Part shown: positions 36,563 to 46,893 of the stretch, one piece after another
How positions within the stretch are numbered: position 1 is the stretch's first letter
How the letters are laid out: each line of letters opens with the position of its first letter
NCBI GenBank assembly: GCA_016647705.1
Contig: CM028326.1
Location: 26,412,901 to 26,476,900 of the forward strand
From: Eucommia ulmoides
Lineage: Eukaryota > Streptophyta > Magnoliopsida > Garryales > Eucommiaceae
Direction: 5' to 3'
DNA length: 64,000 bases
Position numbers and translations under genes: made by a program
Notes under the pieces: generated by a model
Seen by the model: only the letters and a program-made list of their open reading frames with translations
The model's database searches: none
What the model was told of the DNA's origin: nothing

Positions 36563-38436
36563 ATGACCTCAGAATCCAATCCTGAATGTCCTCGTACGGC
36601 CCAGATGGCTCGGATGCAGGAAACCATTGACATGCTGAGAGAAATGATCAACGAACTCAGCCGACCCCAAAAGGTGCCTGTTCTCCCATTCAGTAAAACT
36701 CCTGCGACTGAATCACCAAATGGAAATACTCTAAGTGTTGGGATGTAGAACTCAGTGTCGAATTCGAACCACACTGGCCTAAACTTCGCGGTACCGATCT
36801 ACTATGAACCCCAGATGGGCCCTCATCCTTTCGCCTATAGAGCGCCGACATGTCCCATCAAGGGGCATGTCTATCAGGCCTCACCAGAAGGCTCGACCCT
36901 CACCGCACCGTAGATCCTCATTCACCCGGAGAGGGTCGTTGCTCCACTGAACGATCCAAATGGTAACTAATCAGCCCCAGCCGCTAAAACTAAAAACAAA
37001 AAAGAAGATAATAAACCCCCTCCGGCTTGGGTTCTAAAAATGGAAAAGTTAGAGAAAATCATCGAAGAATTGAAAAAGGAGAAGCTATCCAGGAAAACAA
37101 CGTAGAAGGAGTTTCCAGCACCACCCCGGGTAGTGTATCCGGAAAACTTTGTAGTTCTGGAGTTCACTAAGTATGAAAACACTAGCCCCCCAGAATGGCA
37201 TGCCACCATCTACAAGGAGTAGTTGGGAGTTCATTCTCGGAATGAAGACCTTTGCCTGAAGATGTTTCGGCGATCGTTGAAAAGACCGGCTCTCAGCTGG
37301 TATATGACCCTAGACCTAGCGCAGATTAAAATGTTTGAGGATCTGGTAGAGGCCTTCCGTGAGAAGTATGTGTACAATAAGGATGTTGCACCGGACCGCA
37401 ATACCTTTTACCAAATACTGAAAAATAAATATGAAAGCTTCTAGACGTACACTGCCCACTAGAGGAAGGAGGCTGCCAAAGTTGTCCCTAGGCTGAGCGA
37501 GGAGGCTCAGTTAGAGATATTCAAGTCAATTCAGACACCACTTTTCTATCAAGATCTCTCGAGCATAGCAGTGGTTTTCTTAGGCGATGCGATCAAACAA
37601 GCCGAAGTGGTGGAAGAGAGAATAAGGAGCCAAAAGATTAAAGGGGCTACGCCCGACCCGACAAAGAGGTCAGCTCCACCAAAAAAAAAAAAAAGATGAA
37701 GTAGATGTCGTTGTTTTTTCCCAGCAAACCCATCACCAGAACTACCCCCAAGCTTCCTATCGCCAAAACTACCCGAACCAAAACAACCAATACCGTAATC
37801 ACCTTCCTCAAAATTACCAAAACCAATATTACCCCCGGAATCAGCCATATTCCCCAAGTCGTCCCCGCTACTACCAAAATGTACCTCTCCCTTATCAAAA
37901 TCGCACTCTTCAATACTACCCTCAAGCCTACCAAACACCCACTTACCATACGCCTTCATATCAACCTAACCAAAACCCTCCACCTCAAATTCCTAACCAT
38001 ACCCTGATGCCAAAAACCAAATACCACCAAGGTTATCTACCTCGTGCTACTGGAGGAAACTTCTGGATCGATGATAAGAAACCACTAAACCTTTCGGTCT
38101 CAATCACCGAGTTGTATCGAAGTTATTTAAAGTAGGGGATGCTGACACCCTTTCCATCATACGAACTTAAGCCTGGGAGTAAAGCAGCTTCTTCGAATGC
38201 TTTCTGTGGATACCACTCAGGGGACCAGAGGACATGCGACCGAGCAGTGCTTTCAGCTAAAGGACAAGATCCGGGAGTTCACACGGATAGTAGCCATCAC
38301 GTTTCCTAAAAAGCCTGAGACTAGTGTGCCAAACTGTCAGCAAAATCCACTGCCTAAGTATGCACCTTCAGGGAGTGGTGAAGTCAATCTTTACCAAAAT
38401 ATTGGTAAAGATGGGAGAAAGTCATGTGTCTGAGAC
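36563..38436 (+). pseudogene. Tat/Ogre-like gag relic
   Basis: Begins MTSESNPECPRT, followed by a possible coiled coil (MQETIDMLREMINEL). The conserved gag core FRRSLKRPALSWYMTLD and VAPDRNTFYQILKNK (37265-37435) is clear, then LSEEAQLEIFKSIQ, a KKKKR run and a Gln/Tyr/Pro-rich stretch in shifting frames. A zinc-knuckle-like block follows (CGYHSG in one frame, GTRGHATEQCFQLKDKIRE in another, near 38205-38280). At least six internal stops and several frameshifts. No protease motif was seen after it. Confidence 0.75.
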
Positions 38437-40231
38437 TCGATTTGAAAAATCTAAAGGCTGCAAAACTGGGGTTCTTGTTTACTTTCAATCTTATAGGTGT
38501 TTTGATAAAATTGGGACATCTTCACATACTCACTTTTCCATTCCGTTGGTCTTTTTGGATGAAAAAATATTTACTCTGTAACAGTTTTTTAAATTTCAAT
38601 AATGCAATACTGTTTATCCAAAACTGTGGTCTAATGTTTGAATTTTATTCTTTCAGGTACCCAAAATTGCCTGCATATGTTGTATGTGATGTGACTGAGC
38701 GAGGGTGCAAGTATATGATTTCAATACAAAGTTGGACCACGATCCAATGGGAATAACAACAAAGAAAGATTTTGCTCAGCCAAACGATGGTGAGATCCAA
38801 AAGCCCCTGACCAAATTCAAAAGCCATTCCAGAGTACCAGAGGATTAGAAAGTCAAGATTGGCATCCATTTGCCCTAACGATTCCTTGATATATCGTTGC
38901 AAGCTGATCAAGCCGTCTCCGGTTGTTCTTTAGCGATTTGATAAAACCAAGTGTAAACATCCTAGTTCACCTGTTGTTGGACCCTAATGGCGAGAAGGGA
39001 ACACAATCATTCCACTTCAATGATCCCAATGAGTAAGCTCAACTGTTGCAAGAAGATCTCAATTTGCAAAGAAGATCCAATTCATTTTTAAGCTCGGCTG
39101 CTCCCAAACCATTGTAAGTTCGATCATCTATTTCAAAAAAAAACAAAAAAAAAATGAAAATGGCTGGGGGGGAGGGGTAATCGAGAAAGAAGCGCTAGTA
39201 TGGAAGAGATTAGAAGAGAAAAAAAAAATAGTTTGGTCCACTCAAGGTTTTCGCCTCAAGTCAATTTGGCAAGCAAACGACGTTTCTCCGAATCAGAACT
39301 TGATGGATTTGAATGGAATCTGAATTTGTGAAAAGAAACATTAGCTGTGGTCTAGAAATGTATCGGAACCATATTCGTCTGCAATACGACTCAAAATCTC
39401 ACAGAAAAGCATATCAGGTATTAAAGGTACATATTTCAGTAATTTTTTGACATTTTGCCATTTTTTTAGACTAAATCAGTTTTGAAAGATTTGAGAAAAT
39501 ATAGAGCATGCAGGAGTATTAGAATCCCAAGTATCGAATCACCTAGAAATTTGAAAAGACAAAAATCCAGTCGAGTAAGCTAAGAAGACCTTGATGAAGC
39601 ATGTTGGACCCTTCCATGAGTTGAAAAGCGAAATCTCGAAAAAAAAAAAAAAAAAAAGTCTCATTAAATCACCCCGAGGTATGTCAGGCCCTGAGTTGGA
39701 AAGCGAAACTTCTAAATTCAAACAGAAAAATCTCTCGATATTGCTCCGATCTAAGCGTCATCAGCCGAAGCGATTACGGCCGAAAGGGCGGAACGGAATT
39801 GTGAGTCATCAAAGGTAACAAGCTTTCAGACTAAGATTTTGTTTTGCATGTGTTTTCCTGTCCACTTACAGGGATCTCGAAAATGACCAAAAATATGGAC
39901 ACTAGGACCTCTCACTTTCTGGCAGACTCAAATTGGAAACCATTATTGCTGAAATTCAAAAAGCTCTAAATGAGCATCTAGGTATGCCTTTTGCTCTGAA
40001 AGGGGCATTCAGTGAACTACGCTAAACCTAATTCTCGGCATAATACTAAGGTACGTAGGCAACCTATAAAGGTTCGGTCATCTGAGAGTCAACTCCAGCC
40101 GAAGGCTGGGGCACATTTTATATCCTTGATCTCTTGTTTTTGCCCAGCCACAAGTTTGGGTATATTTTATACCTCTGGACTTTCTTTTGTCCCCCCAGCC
40201 AAGAGGGCTGGGATTTGAGTCATTTTCTATC
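38437..40231. other. Non-coding internal region of the Tat/Ogre-like element
   Basis: Pol should lie here but no YxDD, D-D-E or RNase H motif was seen in any frame. Contains the paired phrases CAGCC(G/A)A(A/G)GGCTGGG (40096, 40196). A phrase about the cut-off gag repeats (GTTGGACC, 39603). Deleted or replaced by unrelated sequence. Confidence 0.5.
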
Positions 40232-40562
40232 ACTCAAAACGATCCTCTAAACGGATACTTGTTCGTCATGAGTATCATCATGAGTCTTTTTTTCATCACT
40301 CTAAACGATCCTCTAAATATACCCTTGTTCGTCATGAGTATCGTCATGAGTCTGTTTTTCATTACTCTAAACGATCCTCTAAACGAACACTGATTCGTCA
40401 TGAATATCGTTATGAGTATTTTTTTTTCATTACTCTAAACGATCTTCTAAACAGACATTTGTTCGTTATGAGTATCGTCATGAGTCATTTTATTATTACT
40501 CTAAACGATATTTTAAACGGACACTTGTTCGTCATGACTATCGTTATGAGTCATTTTATTTT
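40232..40562. repeat. Five tandem 66-bp repeats near the 3' LTR
   Basis: ACTCTAAACGATCCTCTAAA or variants start at 40232, 40298, 40364, 40432 and 40498, each followed by TTGTTCGTCATGAGTATCGT and CATGAGTC. Just before the polypurine tract (GACAAAGAGGGGCAGC, 40663-40678) of the Tat/Ogre-like element. Confidence 0.93.
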
Positions 40563-40678
40563 ATTTGTTTTGTCATTGAAAAATGCACTTTGAAAAAATC
40601 AGAAAATGGGACGTTCAAAATGATGTGATCTCCTATCTTCACCAAGTAAGTGGAACTAGCATGACAAAGAGGGGCAGC

Positions 40679-42733
40679 TATAGACACGGCATTTTGACCG
40701 TCCCGCAAAAACTTTATGTTTTATTTTAAAATTTATTTTATTTTTATTTTCAAAAAAATTAAAAAAAAATAGAGAAAAAGAAAAAAAAAAAAAAAGGAAA
40801 TTTTTTTAAATAAAACTTCAAAATGGGATTAGGTTTCCTTTTCCCTTTCCTTTTAGGTTTTGTTTCATTTTCCTCGTCGAATTGGAACTAGAGTTTTCTA
40901 GGGTTTCTAGGATTTTTCACTCTACATCCTTCCTATAAATAAGACTCTCCTTCTCATAATTTAGACAGATAAATATTTAGAGAGAAACCCTTCGAGGGAC
41001 ATTCAGAAATTGAGAGAAAAAACCCCTTAGAGAGTGATTCTCATCGTAAATCCTTTCGGGAAGCTATCTACGAGAGAGAAAAAGCTTGAACATCGGAATT
41101 CTTGGCCTAGAACAGGTATATTTTTTTATTTTTAATTCTTTTTTTAGTTTTATTTTATCCTCTTCGCAATTTAAATTCCTGCAAACTTTATTTTTTTAAT
41201 TATCCGATGACTCGATGAAAAACGCTGGGATGAGGTTTTACATTCTCAATTTGAACCTTTTCGCATTTAAATGAGGCCACCCCTTATTTATTTTTATTTT
41301 TTTTATTTCTGCAATTTTTTATTTTGTTTGTAATTCATATAAAAAAAAATCGTCCGATGATCTGATGAAAACGCCGAGGTAGGTTTCTCATGTTGAACTT
41401 AATCCCGAGCGTTAGGTGAAGGATGTTTCATTGTTTATTTTCTGTATTTTTTTTATTTTTTATTCTTGTTATCAAAAACCTAAAAATAAAAAAAAAATAA
41501 AAAAAATCCAAAAATAATAAAATAATAAAATTTCTATTTGTAGAAATTAATCCTCACAAACCATAAGGTGAATCCAACGATTCAATAAATCGTGAGAGAG
41601 TTTTTCATGGCTTCGTTTCCATTCCCTAACTCGAGTGGAATTTAGAAACAAATGATTTTAGGAAATCTCTTCCTTCAGTAAATATTTCGTGGGATTTCGT
41701 TTAAATTTCGGAAAGATTAATTTCAACAAAATTGTTTCAGTGAACCTTCCTCGATTCTCTTATCCATAGAATTTGAGAGAATTTAAAAATAGGATTTCTT
41801 TAAATTAATTAGGCAAACTCAAAGTTGACTTTTTTTTGTATCCACTTAGCATTTTATTTCTTATATCATTTAGACGGCATGTTTAGGACACTTTCACCAC
41901 TTACATTTTTCATACATATAGTTTTTTTATTTTCCATGAATCCATGCTACTTTTTCACATCTAGTCACGACACATGCACCCCTTATATTTTTTTAATTAA
42001 ATCATTATCACGCATAATCACGTTAATTCACGTAGTGTTCCCTATTCGATTCTCGTATTCATATCAATTTACATTGACATATTTAAATTAAATCATTTAG
42101 TTTTTTATTAGTCACTTTTGCATAAAAAATAAAATTTATTTAGATGTTAGTTTTGCATTCATATTTTTAATCTTATTCATCTATTTTAGTTTGCCTATTT
42201 AAATTAAAGAAATCTCTTGAAAACATACATAAAATTCCTCGGGGACCATCATTGTCGAATCTTTAATATTCAATAAGATGTTATACCGGGAGACATTCCA
42301 AAAAATCCAAAAACTTGTCCCACCTTATTTATGAAAATACCAAAAAGATTTTATAAGAAAGAAATTATTTTAAAATAAAATAAAATATTCAAACTTAAAT
42401 TAATTAAATTTAATTGGATGTAATGTGTCGTTTTCGGACGGGCGTCTTGGGGTGCCTAACACCTTCCTCAAGTGTAATCGACCCCTGAGCCTTTAAATGA
42501 ATTTTTGGTTTGACCATGTTTTTTGGATTCAATTTTATTTAGGCCTTTTAAATTTATTTTCTAAAAATTCGGTGACCTAGCACACCATTTAAACTCAATG
42601 CTAGATGGCGACTCCTCAAATTTTAAAACGGCCTAAGTATTTTTTTTAGAAAACTGACGCTTTTAAAAAACCTCTTTCCTTAATTATTTATTATTTATTA
42701 TTCTTTTCCTTTTTGGAAAAACAAGGCATGTCA
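40679..42733 (+). repeat. 3' LTR of the Tat/Ogre-like element
   Basis: 2055 bp. Starts TATAGACACGGC, so the terminal TG is now TA; ends GGCATGTCA. Relative to the 5' LTR it carries an extra segment near 41220-41350 bounded by two forms of TCCGATGA-N-TCGATGAAAA, consistent with a tandem duplication. Several point differences from the 5' LTR indicate an old insertion. Confidence 0.85.
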
Positions 42734-42938
42734 ACTACTTCAAAAGTTCCTACTCCACCCTCTTCATCTCCAATACAACAAGCCGTCTCCTCTCACATCA
42801 TCACTCGGTCTCAACACAATATATTCAAACCAAGAAAAAAAATCTTTGATCTCAACACCTCTCTCTCTTTCTCTACCACAACTATTTCTGAGCCTATCTC
42901 CTTCACCCATGGCCAGAAAATACGACCATGCTAGGAGG

Positions 42939-44290
42939 CTATGTGCGAAGAGTATTCTACTCTGCACAACAATTCCACATGGTCTCTTGTCCTCCCTCTC
43001 CCACACCGAATCTTATTGGAAGTAAGTGGGTGTATCACATCAAACGAAACCAGGTGGCTCAATTGCTCGTTACAAGGCTCGTCTTGTTGCTAAAGGCTTT
43101 CATCAGCGGTCTGGAGTTGATTTCACAAACACATTTAGTCTGGTTGTTAAACCAGTCACGTTTCGTCTTGTTCTTAGCATCGCCGTCTTTCGGGGATGGT
43201 CCTTACGTTAATTGGATGTGAACAAAACCTTCTTGCAAGGCCGACTGGGTAAAGATGTTTTATGCAGCAACCTCAAGGGTTTGTGCATCCTCAATTCCAA
43301 ACTATATGTGTAAGCTAAACAGAGTTATTTATGGCCTTAGACAAGCTCCTCGTGCAAGATACAATGAGATGCGAACTTTTTCTCACTCTTAATAGCTTAT
43401 ACAATTCTCACTATGATACTTCTCTATTTATCAGTTGCACATCTACTGTCAGTCTCTATCTTCTGGTATACGTGGATAACATCATTATTTCAGGCAATAG
43501 TGATGTTGCTATTCAGAAGTTTATCGATACTCTCTCCCGTCGATTCTCCCTCAAAGATTTGGGCTCTTTAAGTTTTTTCTTAGGTGTTGAAGTTGCTCGT
43601 ACATCTTCTGGTCTCCATCTCCACAGCACAAATACGTTACCAATCTTCTAGCCAAAACAAAGATGAGTGAGGCTAAACTCGTTAGTACACCAATGACGTC
43701 TATTGAGTCTCTCATGTTTCATTATTGTTTCCCGGATCACAAGCTTACAGAGTATAGTCAAGTCCTTAGTTCCCTACAGTACTTGTCTCTTACTCGTCCT
43801 GATGTCTCTTTTGCTGTCAACAAGCTTTCTCAATTCATGCATCGGTTGTCTACCAATCATTAGAATGCAGTCAAACGCATTCTTCATTATCCTAAGGGTA
43901 CACAACACTATGGCCTGTATGTCCAATTTCATTCTTCGTTGGCCCTATATGCCTTTGCCGACGCTGATTATGCTCGCAACAAAGACAATTATTCTTCTAC
44001 GTCTGCCTATGCCATCTTTTTAGGTCCTAGTCTTATCAATTGGAGCTCCAAGAAACAACCGAATGTTGTTCAGTCCACTACAGAAGCTGAATATCGAGTC
44101 ATAGCTTCAACTACTGTTGAAGTTAACTGGTTATCTCACCTACTCCAAGAACTTGGTTTTTCTCATCCCACTACTCCAACAATCTACTGTGATAATTTCG
44201 AAGCAACTTCTTCTGTGCTATTGATTTTCACTTTGTTCGGGATCAAATATTCAAAAAGCAACTTTGGGCTCATAACCATACATCGGAACA
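42939..44290 (+). pseudogene. Copia reverse transcriptase and RNase H relic
   Basis: RT blocks: [31 protein letters not shown] (43066-43125, shifted frame), LDVNKTFLQGRL (43214), QPQGFVHPQF, YGLRQAPRA and LLVYVDNIIISGN (43460-43500), where the catalytic YVDD has become YVDN. Then FSLKDLGSLSFFLGVEVA and the connection LTRPDVSFAVN. RNase H: ALYAFADADYARN, SKKQPNVVQSTTEAEYR and TIYCDN. At least five frameshifts or stops. It continues the copia element after the nested insertion. Confidence 0.9.
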
Positions 44291-44376
44291 GCTAGCAAAC
44301 TCTCTCACTAAGCCACTAGCCTAGGTCCAATTTCAATCTCACCGTTTCAAGCTTAGCATTCTACCGAATGGTTTGC

Positions 44377-44389
44377 GCTTGCGAGGGCA
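44377..44389 (+). other. Polypurine tract of the copia element
   Basis: GCTTGCGAGGGCA directly before the 3' LTR at 44390; it supports the TAATAAAA start of the LTR. Confidence 0.6.
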
Positions 44390-44653
44390 TAATAAAACGT
44401 GATCACACACGTTCAAGTTATGTTCACCCACGTCTGCATGTGTCCATGTTCAAGTAATGTCTGCATGTCCTTCTCCAAGACTGCATGTGTCCACAATCAA
44501 GTGATGTCTGCATGACCTTCTCCTTAGCTTCCATAATTAGTAATTGTAGTGCATAGGGTATTAGGGCAGTATATATATATATATATATATATTATTATAA
44601 ACTGTGATAATAAAATGATGCCATATTTCTATTATCTCAACTGATATTCTTTA
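44390..44653 (+). repeat. 3' LTR of the copia element
   Basis: 264 bp, TAATAAAACGTGATC...TATTCTTTA, highly similar to the 5' LTR. The (TG)n run of the 5' LTR is replaced here by a longer (TA)n run (44570-44592). Confidence 0.88.
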
Positions 44654-44814
44654 GGTATCAGTGCTTCCTCCATTTTCTCATCACCCAAAAAACACGAAAT
44701 CACAAACAAAATCACCCTAACATTATATATCCAAAAAAAAAAAAAAACAAAAAAACCGTGATAGATGCAGACATATATACCAATTACAAAAAGAGAGTAA
44801 ATAGATCCATAGAT

Positions 44815-45240
44815 CTATAGACCTGAACAGAGTACTTGACGGCGAGGCTGGCCACTATGTCTCTGCGAACCAACCAGTGCGAAATGGAGAATTTGTTGAG
44901 CTCCGATCTCATTTGGAATACTCCCGTCAAGAAAATTGTAACCCAGATCCAACGTTTCAAAGGCGATATTGGAAGCTTGATCGGTGGGTATGTTGTTGGT
45001 GGTGGAAATGATGAAATAATACGAACGACTTCTCCGGCACAAGGTTGAGTGCAAGAAACCTAAACACGATGGCGAGGAGGAAAGTGAAAGTTGGAACAAG
45101 GTTGCTGATGGTAGAAGCAAGCTCAATTTCGTCATGAATCAGCCAATTAAAAAGACAAGATTCTAGGGAAATTCAAAATTCAATTACCCGATAATACCGA
45201 GGAGCCCAATTTTGCAAAGAATGAAAAAATTCAGGGGGGA
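44815..45240 (-). pseudogene. WAT1/UMAMIT-like fragment plus an unidentified fragment
   Basis: At 45240-45190 (minus) a frame reads FFILCKIGLLGIIG and stops at a GTAATTG donor. After an intron-like gap, at about 45133-45050, another reads LASTISNLVPTFTFLLAIVFR. Both match consecutive parts of EamA-domain WAT1-related transporters (usually LCKFFLLGLLG, then SAISNLTPAFTFILA). From 45000 down to 44822, one frame looks LRR-like (ETLDLGYNFLDGSIPNEIG), while another stays open and ends at a CAG|GT donor (WLVRRDIVASLAVKYSVQ); I cannot say which is meaningful. Only short pieces of each gene are present and they lie between MULE-like ends, so capture is the likely origin. Confidence 0.5.
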
Positions 45241-45806
45241 AGCACCCTTGATCTACTCCCACCATAAAACAAGAAGATTAATTACAAGTAAAATATTGAT
45301 TTAGATAGAGAGAGAGAAGGAACCTGTGGGAGAAAAAGGGGGAAGGAAGGAGAAGGACATCAAGGATTTATTAAATTAAATAGCTCGTCATGGGAAGTGA
45401 AATCGAAATAAGGGTTTTGATCTAAAGAGTCGTCGCCGCCTCGTCCTCTCCGTCAAGGAGTTAGGGTTTTGATCTAAGGTTCTCCTTCGTTTGATAGTCC
45501 TTCGTCGCAGCACTCGTGTGGTTTCTTCGTCCATGGTTTTGCTTCGTCGGCGCTTAGCTAGAAGAGCAAAGAAAGGAAGATTGAGGAGATACAAATGGAG
45601 ATTTTGTCTTTTCAGGGTAATAAAGAGGGTAATTTTGTCTTTCCAGGGTAATATGTAGGGAAGGTTGACTTTTCAAAGAATATTTTCGGAACGAGTCTTA
45701 GTGTCCTTTTACCAAATAGTTTAACGGATTTTTCAAGGATTATTTAAAGTTGAAGAAATTCTCGTAATTCCATTTAATACTTGAGAGGGTGTAAATGATA
45801 TTAACC

Positions 45807-46893
45807 TATTGAAAATTTGAATACTCAATATATTCAGCACTTTAAATTAAGCTATTAAAATTTTCAATACTTTAAGAGTAGTTCGTGCGAACAATATTCT
45901 AAATTTGAATTTTGCTCGAGTCACTCCGAGGAGGAGACAACCAAGGCCTTTAAGATCTCTCGTGGCTACAAAACTACAAACTCAGGTTTTTTTTCCCCTA
46001 TGAGTATTTAGTTCTTCTTTCTTTAGGGGTGTGATGTAACAATAGATAAGTATTAGGTTTTTAATTATTTGAGCATTGTGTTTACATTCATAGATTAATA
46101 ATTAGATTTTGAGATTCTATTTTATAGAACGTTTCTTCTTATTTAATTATTATGTGCTCTTTGATTCTTGTAGAAATACATAATTATATTCTTGTTACCA
46201 CGTCTCAATTTTTGTGATTGGGGGCAAGAAAATCTAGGCATTAATCGTAAAATATTTTTTTAAAACAAAATTGATGATTTATACTTATATCTGAACAATC
46301 TATAATTACACCTAATCGGAGTCGGTAGATTGGGCCTAAGAATGGATAAATCATGCTATTTTAATTTCCACGGATTATAAAATATATGGCTTGATAAAAC
46401 GATGTAGAGTCAATCACAACCTATGTATTCAATAATCGTGAACCCAAAAAACAATTAATTAAAATTGCTTTAAGAAAATTATTTAACATATTTTAAAGTT
46501 ATTTCAAAAAAAAAATTCAAAACAAAATAAAATGAAATTTCATAATAAACAATCTGATATATGTGAATTCGATACTCTAGTACTGACATTATACTCTTTG
46601 ACACACGTACTCATTTTAAATAAAAAAAAAAAAAAAAAACAATACAGGAAGATATTTCAAACAACTTGTCTGCATACATCTCACCATCCCCAAACTAGCA
46701 ATAACGAGAACCTATTTGCACTGACTGGATAATGATTTAATATAGGTTTGATGATAAATTAAAGGTGTCTAATTAGGAGTTGAAAAAACGAACAAATGTT
46801 CCCAATTTAGTTCCTGCAAATATGAACATAGTGTACAAAACATTCATTAAAAAAATGATTGAAAACAAACCCTAGAAAGAAGTGTTTTTTTTT
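45807..46893. other. Intergenic region 3' of the SPL gene
   Basis: AT-rich. The terminal part near 46894 should hold the SPL 3' UTR. A long A run at 46621. No conserved ORF. Confidence 0.4.

Larger units (their letters stand above)
34074..42733 (+). mobile_element. Tat/Ogre-like LTR retrotransposon without pol, nested in the copia element
   Basis: 8660 bp. LTRs at 34074-35999 and 40679-42733, ending GGCATGTCA, flanked by a perfect 5-bp duplication ACTAC (34069-34073, 42734-42738). The PBS TGGCGACTCTG fits a tRNA-Arg type primer as in Ogre. The internal part has a mutated gag and a 3' block of 66-bp tandem repeats, both typical of the Tat lineage. No RT, RNase H or integrase motif was found in 38440-40678, so it needs a helper or is dead. 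Confidence 0.82.
31828..44653 (+). mobile_element. Degenerate Ty1/copia retrotransposon with TA...TA LTR ends
   Basis: Bounded by LTRs 31828-32081 and 44390-44653, with a perfect 5-bp target duplication GGTAT (31823-31827, 44654-44658). Gene order is gag knuckle, protease, integrase, RT, RNase H, which is copia order. An 8.66-kb Tat/Ogre-like element (34074-42733) separates integrase from RT. Most of gag is missing: the zinc knuckle lies only about 150 bp after the PBS. Many stops and frameshifts, so it is dead. Confidence 0.9.
31343..45806. mobile_element. MULE-like element that received the copia insertion
   Basis: The right end, complemented, begins GGTTAATATCATTTACACCC, nearly the terminus of the MULE at 54869 (GGTTAATACCACTTACACCC). 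The left side shares with that element the phrase GCCGGAG, then GACCAT, AATAAAATAA(T/C)CTAA and AGT(G/A)AATGACCAA. The first about 40 bp of the left terminus are worn and no target duplication was settled. Removing the copia insertion (31828-44653) and one GGTAT leaves about 1.6 kb, whose right half holds gene fragments. Confidence 0.6.

Noticed and set aside
42713-43006. Overlapping frames on both strands at the insertion junction
   Set aside because: They cross from the Tat/Ogre-like LTR into copia sequence, so they are chance frames.
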